The notes below the pieces were generated by a model. It did not search any database and was not told the DNA's origin. It worked only from the letters and a program-made list of their open reading frames with translations. A stretch of DNA of 64,000 nucleotides from Bifidobacterium sp. B4142 (GTDB taxonomy: Bacteria; Actinomycetota; Actinomycetes; Actinomycetales; Bifidobacteriaceae), in NCBI RefSeq assembly GCF_026537325.1, contig NZ_JAFNMJ010000001.1:950129-1014128 (forward strand), read 5' to 3'. Below are positions 28,302-36,695 of this stretch, piece after piece. Position 1 is the stretch's first letter, and the number at the start of each line of letters is the position of its first letter. Made by a program: the position numbers and the translations under genes.

Positions 28302-29143
28302 AACCCAACCTCTTCATATCCACCAGCCGGGTGGAGGAGCAGGCCCAAGAGGCAGGTCGGCTGCCCGGACGGCGCACCGCCCAGGTCACCGGCATGGAGC
28401 CCTTGGACCGGCAGGTCTGGCGGATGATCATCCGCGACCCCTACCTGGCAGCCCACGCCCCGGCAGGTGCCTTCATCAACCTCTACTCTGCCGACCGGAT
28501 GACCATGATGCCCAGACCCTTCGGCATCAGCCGGGTTCTGGAGGGCGAGCAGATTGAGATCATCTTCGCCGTAGTGGGCCAGGGGACCTACGAGTTCTCC
28601 CGACTGCAGCCAGACATGGCTGTGGACCTGCTGGGCCCCCTGGGTCATGGCTTCGACCTGGAGAAACCGGCTCACTATCTGCTGGTGGGCGGCGGCCTGG
28701 GTGTCCCCCCGCTGATCCGCGCAGCCCAGTGCCTGCAAGGTCAGTCCGGTGTCCGCACCACCGCCCTGCTGGGCTACCGGGACCACCGGTTCGCGGATGC
28801 CATCATGGGTTCGCTGACCGATCGGCTGGAATCCATCGACAATGCCTCCGGGGATGTGATAACTCTTTTGGACCGGGTTCGCGGCGACATCGATCCCGGG
28901 CGGACCATCATCCTGACCTGCGGCCCCCTGCCCATGATGCGGGCCGTGGCCGCCTGGGCCCGTAAGGCCGGCCTGCCTGCCCAGTGCTGCATGGAGTCCC
29001 GGATGGGGTGCGGCTATGGCACCTGCGTGGCCTGCGTGGTCGACACCGTGGACGGCAGACTCAAGGTCTGCAAGGACGGCCCGGTCTTTGCTGCAGACCG
29101 TCTGATTTGGAATACAGACGAGGACAAGAAGGAGACACGATGA
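28298..29143 (+). CDS. pyrK: Dihydroorotate dehydrogenase B electron-transfer subunit
   Basis: A 281-residue iron-sulfur flavoprotein. The N-terminal half is a ferredoxin-reductase FAD domain (with RPFGISRV), followed by an NAD-binding part (LLVGGGLGVPPLIRA). The [2Fe-2S] ligands are C238, C243, C246 and C258. It passes electrons from the PyrD FMN to NAD+, so this organism uses the NAD-linked class 1B enzyme rather than a quinone-linked one. The start overlaps pyrF by 4 nt; a longer open frame inside pyrF has no family similarity. Confidence 0.94.
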   Translation: MKPNLFISTSRVEEQAQEAGRLPGRRTAQVTGMEPLDRQVWRMIIRDPYLAAHAPAGAFINLYSADRMTMMPRPFGISRVLEGEQIEIIFAVVGQGTYEFSRLQPDMAVDLLGPLGHGFDLEKPAHYLLVGGGLGVPPLIRAAQCLQGQSGVRTTALLGYRDHRFADAIMGSLTDRLESIDNASGDVITLLDRVRGDIDPGRTIILTCGPLPMMRAVAAWARKAGLPAQCCMESRMGCGYGTCVACVVDTVDGRLKVCKDGPVFAADRLIWNTDEDKKETR

Positions 29144-30087
29144 GCGGGCTGACAATCATGGATCCTTTGGAGCCGCACGCCTGGCGGCATGGAACCGTTG
29201 TGGCCGGAACGCTCTGGAAGAACCCGGTGGGCACGGCCTCGGGCACCTTCAACCTGGATGCCTGCGGGGGCTATTATGACGTCTCCCAGATGGGCGCCAT
29301 CTCCACCAAGGGGGTTTCGCCGGTTCCCTGGGAAGGCAACCCCACGCCCAGGACCGCCGAAAGCCCAGCCGGCATGGTCAACTCCGTGGGCCTGCAGAAC
29401 CCGGGCGTGGACCATTACCTGGTGGATGAGCTGCCCAGACTCAAGGCCCTTGGAGCCAATGTGATCACCAATGTGGCTGGTCACAGCGACGAGGACTATG
29501 CCACGGTCGTGGAACGGTTGGCCGACTCCCCGGCGGACATGCTGGAGATCAACGTTTCCTGCCCCAACGTCTCTCATGGGGGGATGTCCGTAGGCACTGA
29601 CGCCAAGGCCCTGAACCGGCTGATCACCCGCCTTCGGGCCCTGACCGACAAGCCCATGGTGGTCAAGCTGACCCCCAACGTCACCGACATCGTGGAGGTG
29701 GCCCGGGCGGCAGTCGATGGGGGAGCGGATGCCCTCAGCCTGATCAACACCCTGGTGGGCATGCGCATCGATATCAACACAGGCAGACCCATCCTGGCCC
29801 AGGGCACCGGCGGTGTCTCAGGCCCCTGTATCCTGCCTATTGCCTTGTCCTTCGTCTGGCGGGTGCGTCAGGCACTGCCCGAGGTTCCCATCATCGGCAT
29901 CGGGGGCATCGACTCGGGGCTCACGGCCTTGGAATTCCTCTATGCGGGGGCCAACGCCGTGGAGGTCGGGGCTGCGGCCCTGGTAGACCCTGTGGCGCCC
30001 ATGAGGGTGGCCCGGGAGCTGGACGATCTGTTGGACGAGCGGCCCGAGCTGGCCGATTTGCTCGAGAAAGGGGAGTGCTGGCGATGA
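29140..30087 (+). CDS. pyrD: Dihydroorotate dehydrogenase B catalytic subunit
   Basis: A 315-residue FMN enzyme of class 1B. The active-site cysteine C141 lies in [12 protein letters not shown], and the phosphate/FMN region GIGGIDSG and [11 protein letters not shown] are present. It oxidizes dihydroorotate to orotate together with PyrK, the gene before it, with which it shares a 4-nt overlap. The ATG at 29140 follows an AAGAAGGAGA ribosome binding site. Confidence 0.95.
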   Translation: MSGLTIMDPLEPHAWRHGTVVAGTLWKNPVGTASGTFNLDACGGYYDVSQMGAISTKGVSPVPWEGNPTPRTAESPAGMVNSVGLQNPGVDHYLVDELPRLKALGANVITNVAGHSDEDYATVVERLADSPADMLEINVSCPNVSHGGMSVGTDAKALNRLITRLRALTDKPMVVKLTPNVTDIVEVARAAVDGGADALSLINTLVGMRIDINTGRPILAQGTGGVSGPCILPIALSFVWRVRQALPEVPIIGIGGIDSGLTALEFLYAGANAVEVGAAALVDPVAPMRVARELDDLLDERPELADLLEKGECWR

Positions 30088-30833
30088 GCTCATCCGCAGC
30101 CGAAAACACGACCAATCAAGACGGGGAAGCCCAGGAGCAGACCCGCCGAATCCAGGAGGGCTTCACCAGCTTCCTGCTGCAGAGCGGGGCTCTCAAGTTC
30201 GGTGACTTCACCCTGAAGTCAGGGCGGCGCTCGCCCTACTTCATCAACGCCGGAGCCTTCAACGACGGGCGGTTGATCGCCCTGCTGGGGGAGTTTTACG
30301 CCCGGACCATCGTGCAGGCCGTGAAGCAGGGGACCCTGCCCGCCGACATCGACACGGTTTTCGGCCCGGCTTATAAGGGGATTCCCTTGGCCGTCTCCAC
30401 AGCCATCGCCCTGAGCGGGGCGCACGACATGCCGGTCGGCTACACCTTTGATCGCAAGGAGGTCAAGGACCATGGCGACGGAGGCCTCATGGTCGGCACC
30501 CAGCTCAGGGACCGCATGAGGGTGTTGCTGGTGGATGACGTCATGACCGCAGGGACCGCGGTACGCCAGGTGGTGCCCAAGATCATGTCCCAGGCCAAGG
30601 TGACCATCGTCGGCCTGGTGCTCTCCGTGGACCGGATGGAGCGCACCGGACAGGGCCAGGGCTCGGCTGTCGAGTCCATCATGGACGAATTCCACTTCCC
30701 GGTCATCAGCATTGTCAACGTCCGTCAGATCTTCGATGCGGCTGCCTCCATGAAGGGCCCGGACGGGTCGCCCATTCTGGATCAGCGCACGGCCGATGCC
30801 GCCAGGGACTATCTGGAGCGCTACGGGGCCTGA
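30084..30833 (+). CDS. pyrE: Orotate phosphoribosyltransferase
   Basis: A 249-residue enzyme that adds orotate to PRPP to form OMP. The PRPP motif [13 protein letters not shown] is at about 147-159, and [11 protein letters not shown] and [12 protein letters not shown] are the family's other binding elements. The first 30 residues are an acidic, non-conserved tail. The ATG at 30084 overlaps the pyrD stop; it closes the operon. CarAB, which supplies carbamoyl phosphate, is not in the window. Confidence 0.95.
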   Translation: MSSSAAENTTNQDGEAQEQTRRIQEGFTSFLLQSGALKFGDFTLKSGRRSPYFINAGAFNDGRLIALLGEFYARTIVQAVKQGTLPADIDTVFGPAYKGIPLAVSTAIALSGAHDMPVGYTFDRKEVKDHGDGGLMVGTQLRDRMRVLLVDDVMTAGTAVRQVVPKIMSQAKVTIVGLVLSVDRMERTGQGQGSAVESIMDEFHFPVISIVNVRQIFDAAASMKGPDGSPILDQRTADAARDYLERYGA

Positions 30834-30988
30834 GCAAGGACCGGCTCATATCGGCAGGCCTATTGTGGATGCAGGCCACATGAGCGCACATTCTTCGGAC
30901 GGTCATGCTGTCGGCCGACCCTCGTGTAGATTGGTAAAGGTCCGGCGGGCAGGCCGACGGATCATCATCGCAAGGAAGGCCATGGATC

Positions 30989-32089
30989 ATGACAAAACCT
31001 CTGGGACAGAACGGTCATGAGGAACCGGACCAGACTACAGCAGACGCGGTGGATGCGACCAAGCCTGCCGTTTCGGCCACTTCGGCTGATGCAGCAGAAC
31101 CTGCTGATGGGCGAATTGCCACTGAGGAGAAACCCGTAGAGACAGGTCAGCCTCAGGAGAGTGGCTCTGAAGACAGTGCACCCGCACTGAGCCCGCGGAG
31201 GGTTCCGTTGATACTGGTGGCGGTAGCTCTTGTGCTGGTGCTTGCGGCAGGTATATACATGCTTTGGGCTGATCATTCCGCAGGCAACCAGTCAGCCCAA
31301 AAGCCTTCATCAGGAGCGTCGGCCGCGCAAGTCAGCCAGGGTCCCAGCGGGGATGCCAAGGCCTACAAGGCCCTGCAAGAGGTTACAGTCAAGCCTTCGG
31401 TGGCCGACGATCAGGGAGGGCTGACTGTTTCAGCCAAGGGGGTCGGCAGCAAGAAGAAGGTTGCCGACGCACCGACCCTTGAGATCTTCATGGACCCCAT
31501 GTGCCCCTGGTGCGGCAAGGTGGGCCGGGTCATCGATCCCCAGCTGCAGCGCATGATCAGCGCCGGTCAGATCAACGTCACCTACAACTTTTTGAACTTC
31601 CTGGATTCGGCCTCCAGCGACCAGTACTCCAGCCGCGTGGACAACGCCCTGGCCATGGTGGCCCAGGAGGATCCGGATCATCTGCCGGCCTTCGCTGCCG
31701 CCGTCTTTGCAGCAGACTTCCAGCCCAATGAAAGCTCCTATCAGGCGGTCTCCGATGCACGTCTGGCCGACAAGGCCGTGGGCGTGGGCGTGCCCAGGAC
31801 TTTGGCAGACCGTTTCGCCCAGGGCACCTACAGGCCATGGGTGGACAAGGTCAATGCCTATGCCATCACCCGCAAGGACGCCAAGGACGCCAAAGGGGAG
31901 TTTTCGACTCCCACCATCATGATCAACGGCAGGGTCTGGGATCTGACCGCAGCGGCCAAGAGCCAAGGCGGATTGGAACATCTGGATCGAGCCCTGCTCA
32001 AGGCCCTGGGACTCAAATCGCAGGATGTGGGCCACCAGGGGAAGATGCCCTCCATCGGAGCGCAGGGAAAAGCGCTTGCAGTAAAGTGA
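30989..32089 (+). CDS. Membrane-anchored DsbA-like thiol oxidoreductase
   Basis: A 366-residue protein with a 70-residue acidic, probably disordered cytoplasmic N-terminus, a single membrane helix (about 72-93), and an extracytoplasmic thioredoxin fold of the DSBA_2/thioredoxin_4 type. The redox motif C172-P-W-C175 follows EIFMDPM, and the cis-proline region is FSTPTIMINGR. It probably forms or reshuffles disulfides in exported proteins. The start follows AAGGAAGG with good spacing. No VKOR or DsbB partner is adjacent. It is convergent with the LysR gene. Confidence 0.88.
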   Translation: MTKPLGQNGHEEPDQTTADAVDATKPAVSATSADAAEPADGRIATEEKPVETGQPQESGSEDSAPALSPRRVPLILVAVALVLVLAAGIYMLWADHSAGNQSAQKPSSGASAAQVSQGPSGDAKAYKALQEVTVKPSVADDQGGLTVSAKGVGSKKKVADAPTLEIFMDPMCPWCGKVGRVIDPQLQRMISAGQINVTYNFLNFLDSASSDQYSSRVDNALAMVAQEDPDHLPAFAAAVFAADFQPNESSYQAVSDARLADKAVGVGVPRTLADRFAQGTYRPWVDKVNAYAITRKDAKDAKGEFSTPTIMINGRVWDLTAAAKSQGGLEHLDRALLKALGLKSQDVGHQGKMPSIGAQGKALAVK

Positions 32090-32174
32090 ACCGCGACTAG
32101 TGACCAGCGGCGAAGTTCACTCGTCACCGCTGCAGGAGGAACTGTTACCTCTTGGACTGTCGCTTGCCTGGCTC

Positions 32175-33113
32175 TTACTTGTCTGACTCCTGTTCAATCA
32201 GCGAATATCCGTGGTTGGACACCACCTGGCGCAGCTTGTCCAGATAGAGGTCGGCGGCATGGGACAGTTTGGTCCGGCTGTTGACGATCCAGCCCACCAG
32301 CATGGATTCATCCGACTCCAGGGGGACGCTGACGATTTTCTCGTTGTTCAGATCCTCGTTGTCGATACCGGTGCAGACCGTGTAGGCGTTGAGCCCGACG
32401 ATGAAGTTGAGCATGGTGGCCCGGTCACTCACGGTGATCTGCTTGGGGGAGTAGTCGGGCCAGACCGCCTCCTCAGCGAAGTAGAAGGAACCCTCTTCGC
32501 CCTGCTCGTACTGCAGGAAGGGGTAGGGCTCAAGATCCTTCATGGTCACCATGGCCCGATCGGCCAGGGGGTTGGTCCTGGCAAGGAAGACATGCAGGTC
32601 CGCCCGGAAGAGGGGGTGGAAGTCCAGATGTTTCTCGCGGAGCATCTTGGAGAGGACCCGTTTGTTGAAGTCGGACTCGTAGATGATGCCGATCTCGGAC
32701 TGGAGGGTGGCCACCTGGTCGATGATGTCCCTGGTACGCGTCTCCCGTATGGTGAATTCGTACTCGTCCGAATCGATGGAGTTGATCATCTCCACGAACG
32801 CTTCCACGGCGAACATGTAGTGCTGGGTGGAGACCCGGCAGAGCTGCTTGCGGGGCCTGACCTGTCGGTATCGGGCCTCCAGCAGGTCGGTCTGGTCCAG
32901 AATCTGCCGGGCGTAGGTCAGGAATTCCGCACCGTCCACGGTCAGAGCAATTCCTTGCGAATGGCGGGTGAAGATTTCGATGCCCAGCTCGTTCTCCAAC
33001 TCCTTGACCGATGAGCTCAGGGCCGGCTGAGAGATGTAGAGCTCATGCGAGGCCTCGTTCATGGAGCCGCATTCGACAATCTTGACGATGTAGCGCAGTT
33101 GGAGCAGTGTCAT
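32175..33113 (-). CDS. LysR-family transcriptional regulator
   Basis: A 312-residue protein with an N-terminal winged helix-turn-helix (residues about 3-60, with MNEASHELYISQPALSSSVKELE) and a substrate-binding co-inducer domain. It resembles the CmbR/MetR-type branch by overall layout, but the effector cannot be read. The ATG at 33113 is preferred over an in-frame TTG at 33122. It follows gpmA by 24 nt on the same strand and is probably part of that transcript. No divergent target gene is adjacent, so its regulon is unknown. Confidence 0.9.
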   Translation of the reverse strand: MTLLQLRYIVKIVECGSMNEASHELYISQPALSSSVKELENELGIEIFTRHSQGIALTVDGAEFLTYARQILDQTDLLEARYRQVRPRKQLCRVSTQHYMFAVEAFVEMINSIDSDEYEFTIRETRTRDIIDQVATLQSEIGIIYESDFNKRVLSKMLREKHLDFHPLFRADLHVFLARTNPLADRAMVTMKDLEPYPFLQYEQGEEGSFYFAEEAVWPDYSPKQITVSDRATMLNFIVGLNAYTVCTGIDNEDLNNEKIVSVPLESDESMLVGWIVNSRTKLSHAADLYLDKLRQVVSNHGYSLIEQESDK

Positions 33114-33137
33114 ATAAGCCAATCTATACCCAAGGCC

Positions 33138-33920
33138 CTATCGGCCCAGGGCCGCGGTTTCAGCCATGCCCTGGTTTGCGGCCTCCTGATCCAGATAGCG
33201 ACCCGGGCCCTGGACCTGGGGGCTGCCGTCTTCATCGGTCTCGAAGCTGTAGACCATGGGCACGCCGGTGGGCACATTGATGGATCGGATGTCCTTGTCA
33301 TCTACGCCCTCAAGGACCTTGATCAGGCTGCGGACCACGGAACCATGGGTGACGATGAGCACGGTCCGGCCCTGGGCCAGGTTGGGGGCTATCCGGCTGC
33401 GCCAGTAGGGATGCAGACGAAGCAGCAGGTCCTTGAGGCACTCGGCGCGGATCTCGGCCGGATTCTGGCTGTCCAACCCGTCGCACATGGCCGGGGCATA
33501 GCGCGGATCCCCTCCCTGAAAGTAGGGTGAATCGGTTTCGATGGCCGGAGGCCGAACATCGTAGGAACGTCGGTAGATATTGAATTGCTGCTGGCCGTAG
33601 CGTTCCAGCATGGCCGGTCGCGTCTGTCCCTGGAAGGCGCCATAGTGGCGTTCGTTCAGCCTCCAGGTGCGCTCCACCGGAATCCAGGCCCGATCAACCA
33701 GATCCAACACCGTGTTGGCGGTGACGATGCTGCGGGTCAGCAGTGAAGTGAAGACCATGTCGGGCAGCAGACCTGACTCCTTGACCAGCTGTCCGGCATG
33801 GCGGGCCTGGTCCAGTCCGCGATCCGTCAGAGGCACGTCCACCCAACCGGCGAAACGGTTGATCGACTTCTGAGTCCAGACGCTTTCCCCATGACGCATG
33901 ACGATGAGCTGCGTGGTCAT
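33138..33920 (-). CDS. gpmA: GpmA-like 2,3-bisphosphoglycerate-dependent phosphoglycerate mutase (divergent)
   Basis: A 260-residue protein beginning with the catalytic R9-H10-G-E-S. NERHYGAFQGQ supplies the acid residue and DPRYA and NVPTGVPMVY are GpmA hallmarks. Some usually fixed positions differ: the second histidine loop is THGSVVR rather than AHGNSLR, and the segment after RHGES is VWTQKSINRFAGW rather than WNxxNxFTGW. It may be a true glycolytic mutase or a paralog with altered specificity. The ATG at 33920 follows AAGGAG with 8-nt spacing; the longer upstream frame has no support. It lies 28 nt after the nnr gene. Confidence 0.8.
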   Translation of the reverse strand: MTTQLIVMRHGESVWTQKSINRFAGWVDVPLTDRGLDQARHAGQLVKESGLLPDMVFTSLLTRSIVTANTVLDLVDRAWIPVERTWRLNERHYGAFQGQTRPAMLERYGQQQFNIYRRSYDVRPPAIETDSPYFQGGDPRYAPAMCDGLDSQNPAEIRAECLKDLLLRLHPYWRSRIAPNLAQGRTVLIVTHGSVVRSLIKVLEGVDDKDIRSINVPTGVPMVYSFETDEDGSPQVQGPGRYLDQEAANQGMAETAALGR

Positions 33921-33948
33921 CGAATCTACTCCTTTCCTGATGACGTGG

Positions 33949-35856
33949 TCAGAACCAGAGCGAGCTGTTCTCAAAGAACTGAGAGACATCGTCCACATCT
34001 TGGATGGATTGGTCGATCTGCTCGGCAGTCCCCTCGGTTCTGGACATGACCAGACCTATGGCCCTGGGCAGGGCATCCGCTATCTGTCCAGCACGGATCG
34101 GCTGCCCCATGCGTCCCGTAACGACTCCCTGGCCTTCCGGTTGGTTATCCTGGGCTACCAGATCCGCAAAGTCCTGAGGCTTGCGGGGATCGAAGATCAG
34201 CGGCTGCTCCCAGCCGGTCTGTCTGCCGCCGCTGGCCAGGGAACCGGCAAGGCCATGCAGGAAGGCCGCCGCAGCTGTCAGATCCACCATCAGCGTGGCA
34301 TCATCCTGAATCGGTCCGGCGTTCTGGGCCAGCATGGCCCCTATGGTTCCGGAGAGCACGTCCCCTGAGCCGGCCGTGGACAGCCAGGCCGGACCGAAAC
34401 CGGTGGTCATGACCCGAGGGCGGTCGGTGCCGTCCTCGCCGACCACCAGCGTAATGGCCCCCTTGAGCAGAATGGTGGCCCCGGTCAGCTGGCAGGCGCG
34501 GACAGCCCAGCGCAGGGGTTCGGCCATGACCTGGTCACCATCCACGTTCTCGCCATGCGAGTTGAGCAGGGCGGCCATCTCGCCGGCGTGCGGGGTCAGT
34601 ACGGTGCGAGGGCCCAACCGGTCCGGCAGCAGGTCCAGGGCTCCGGCATCGGCCACCACCGGCGGATCGGCTGCTGCCTCGTCCTCGTCCAGATCTGCGG
34701 ACTGACGATTGAGTATTTCGGCGATCAGATCCCGCTGCCCGTCCTGGCCTTCAGGCCCTGCGGCCTCCTGGGCCTGCCGGGTGGGTACGCCCGAGCCCAG
34801 CACCCAGGACTCGACCCGTCCACGGCCCAGGACCGTTTCGGGCAGCTCCTGTAGGATCAGGTCACCCACCTGTTCGGGACCGCAGTATCGGATCATGCCT
34901 ACGTTGCCGCTGGCCGCTGCCCTGCTGGAGAGCAGCCCCGCTCCATGGTAGAGGGCGGATCCGGTGACCAGGCCGACCACGCCCCGGCTGTACTTGGTGT
35001 CATCGACCCTGGGCGCCCGCAGAAGTCCGGCGCAGTCCTCGGCGTTCATGCAGGAGACGCTGGGGACCAGGGCCGAGGTGTCGAAGCCGAAGTCCACCAG
35101 GACGATTCTGCCGCAGACGTAGGCGGCCGGAGGCAGCATCAGGCAGGGCTTCATGGCCCCCATGGTCACGGTCACATCAGCCGGGATGTAGGCCCCGGGC
35201 AGGGTGCCTTCATCAATGTCCACGCCGGAGGGGGTATCCACGGCCAGCACCAGGGGCCCATCCTGACTGGCGGGGTCGTGCCAGGCGGGTCTGTCGGGCA
35301 GACCGCCATCCATACCGAGGTCTGCGGCCAGAGCGGCGGGAATGCCGCGCAGCGCCCCCTTGAGGCCGATACCCGTCATGGCATCAATGATCAGATCCGC
35401 CTGCCGGCATAGCTCCAGGGTCTGGTCCAGCTCCTCGGAAGCCTGATCCGGTCCGGCCGGTGCCTCGCAGCCGGGGATGGCTGCCTGGGGATCCAGGGCC
35501 GTAACCACTCCGCCGGCGCGCAGGAGGGCGTCCAACCCGCCCTGATGCAGGCTGCGTCCGGTGGCCACCACGGTCACGTCGGCCCCGTGCCCGGCCAGAT
35601 CAGCCGAGGCATAGAGCCCGTCGCCGCCATTGTTACCGGCCCCTGCCAGCAGGACGATCCTGGCTCCTGCCGGCTCCAGCCCGGCCTGGGTCAGCATGAC
35701 GTCGGCCACGGAGGCCAGGGATCCGGCGGCGATACGCATCAGGGGCACCCCGTCATCCAAAAACGGCTGCTCCAGGGATCGGATCATGTCGGCGGAATAG
35801 GCACTGGTGGCCAGAGTCCGGCGGGCTTTGCGGCGTTCATCTGGTGACGGCTTCAT
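33949..35856 (-). CDS. nnrD: Bifunctional NAD(P)H-hydrate epimerase / ADP-dependent NAD(P)HX dehydratase
   Basis: A 635-residue fusion protein. The N-terminal YjeF_N epimerase domain has AGAGNNGGDGLYAS and VDTPSGVDIDEG. The C-terminal ribokinase-like dehydratase domain has LTPHAGEMAALL and the GSGDVLSGTIGAML ATP/ADP site. It repairs hydrated NADH and NADPH. About 80-100 residues more than the E. coli fusion (515) are accounted for by low-complexity insertions around 130-165 and 395-425. The ATG at 35856 has GAGGGGTG upstream; a GTG at 35886 is in frame. It is the first gene of nnr-gpmA-lysR. Confidence 0.92.
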   Translation of the reverse strand: MKPSPDERRKARRTLATSAYSADMIRSLEQPFLDDGVPLMRIAAGSLASVADVMLTQAGLEPAGARIVLLAGAGNNGGDGLYASADLAGHGADVTVVATGRSLHQGGLDALLRAGGVVTALDPQAAIPGCEAPAGPDQASEELDQTLELCRQADLIIDAMTGIGLKGALRGIPAALAADLGMDGGLPDRPAWHDPASQDGPLVLAVDTPSGVDIDEGTLPGAYIPADVTVTMGAMKPCLMLPPAAYVCGRIVLVDFGFDTSALVPSVSCMNAEDCAGLLRAPRVDDTKYSRGVVGLVTGSALYHGAGLLSSRAAASGNVGMIRYCGPEQVGDLILQELPETVLGRGRVESWVLGSGVPTRQAQEAAGPEGQDGQRDLIAEILNRQSADLDEDEAAADPPVVADAGALDLLPDRLGPRTVLTPHAGEMAALLNSHGENVDGDQVMAEPLRWAVRACQLTGATILLKGAITLVVGEDGTDRPRVMTTGFGPAWLSTAGSGDVLSGTIGAMLAQNAGPIQDDATLMVDLTAAAAFLHGLAGSLASGGRQTGWEQPLIFDPRKPQDFADLVAQDNQPEGQGVVTGRMGQPIRAGQIADALPRAIGLVMSRTEGTAEQIDQSIQDVDDVSQFFENSSLWF

Positions 35857-35993
35857 GGCATCACACCCCTCATTCAAAAGGTCCACGTGCGGCGGCGGCG
35901 CGGCCGGCCACGTGCTGGCTCCACTCTATCCGATGGCCTTGTCCTGCAAGCGTTATAAGGTCTGCCTATTTACCAGGGCAGGAAGGGAAATAC

Positions 35994-36683
35994 ATGCAGG
36001 GATTCGCAATGCCGAACCAGGGCCAGATTATGGCGGTAGTCCTGACGGTGGTGCTCTGTGGCCTGATCGGCTTCGAACGCGAGTTCCTCAAACACGACGC
36101 CGGCATCCGCACCCACATTCTGGTGGGGCTGGGCAGCTGCCTGTTCACCATGGTCTCCCTCTACGGCATCCAGGCCGCTGTGGGCAACTACTCCTGGGAC
36201 GCCTCGCGAATTGCGGCGAGTGTAGCCTCGGGCATCGGCTTCATCGGCGCCGGAGTCATCTTCTTCAACCACGATTCGGTCAAGGGTCTGACCACGGCCA
36301 GCGCCATCTGGGTGGCCGCCGCAGTGGGCATGGCCTGCGGGGTCCAGCTCTTCGCCATCGCCATCCTGGCGGTCATCTTCTACTTTCTGGCTGTCCTGGT
36401 CATCGCGCCCATCCTCAAGTGGTTCCTGCGCAACCGTCAGAATACGGTTCTGCGCATCATATATCAGGACGGCCACGGCTGTCTGCGCGAATCCCTGCTG
36501 CTGGCCACCCGCATGGGATTCGAATCCCGGGTGCTGACCATCCATGAGCTGCACCGGGATGCCTGGAAGGGCGCCGATGTCACCGTCAACCTGCTGGGCA
36601 AGGGGGATGTGACTGAGCTGGTCGAATCCATTGGCCAGACTCCAGGGGTCAAGGGCGTGGAGGTCCTGGGGGAGGACGACTGA
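35994..36683 (+). CDS. MgtC/SapB-family membrane protein
   Basis: A 229-residue protein with four to five hydrophobic segments in the first 140 residues and a soluble C-terminal ACT-like domain (about 145-229). The family core LIGFEREFLKHDAGIRTHILVGLGSCLFT and GIGFIGAGVIF are present. MgtC-like proteins are linked to growth at low magnesium and to membrane potential or ATP-synthase control, but the biochemical role is not settled. The ATG at 35994 has AGGAAGGG upstream. It ends 12 nt from the convergent ABC-F gene. Confidence 0.88.
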   Translation: MQGFAMPNQGQIMAVVLTVVLCGLIGFEREFLKHDAGIRTHILVGLGSCLFTMVSLYGIQAAVGNYSWDASRIAASVASGIGFIGAGVIFFNHDSVKGLTTASAIWVAAAVGMACGVQLFAIAILAVIFYFLAVLVIAPILKWFLRNRQNTVLRIIYQDGHGCLRESLLLATRMGFESRVLTIHELHRDAWKGADVTVNLLGKGDVTELVESIGQTPGVKGVEVLGEDD

Positions 36684-36695
36684 CCCCCTTCCGCT

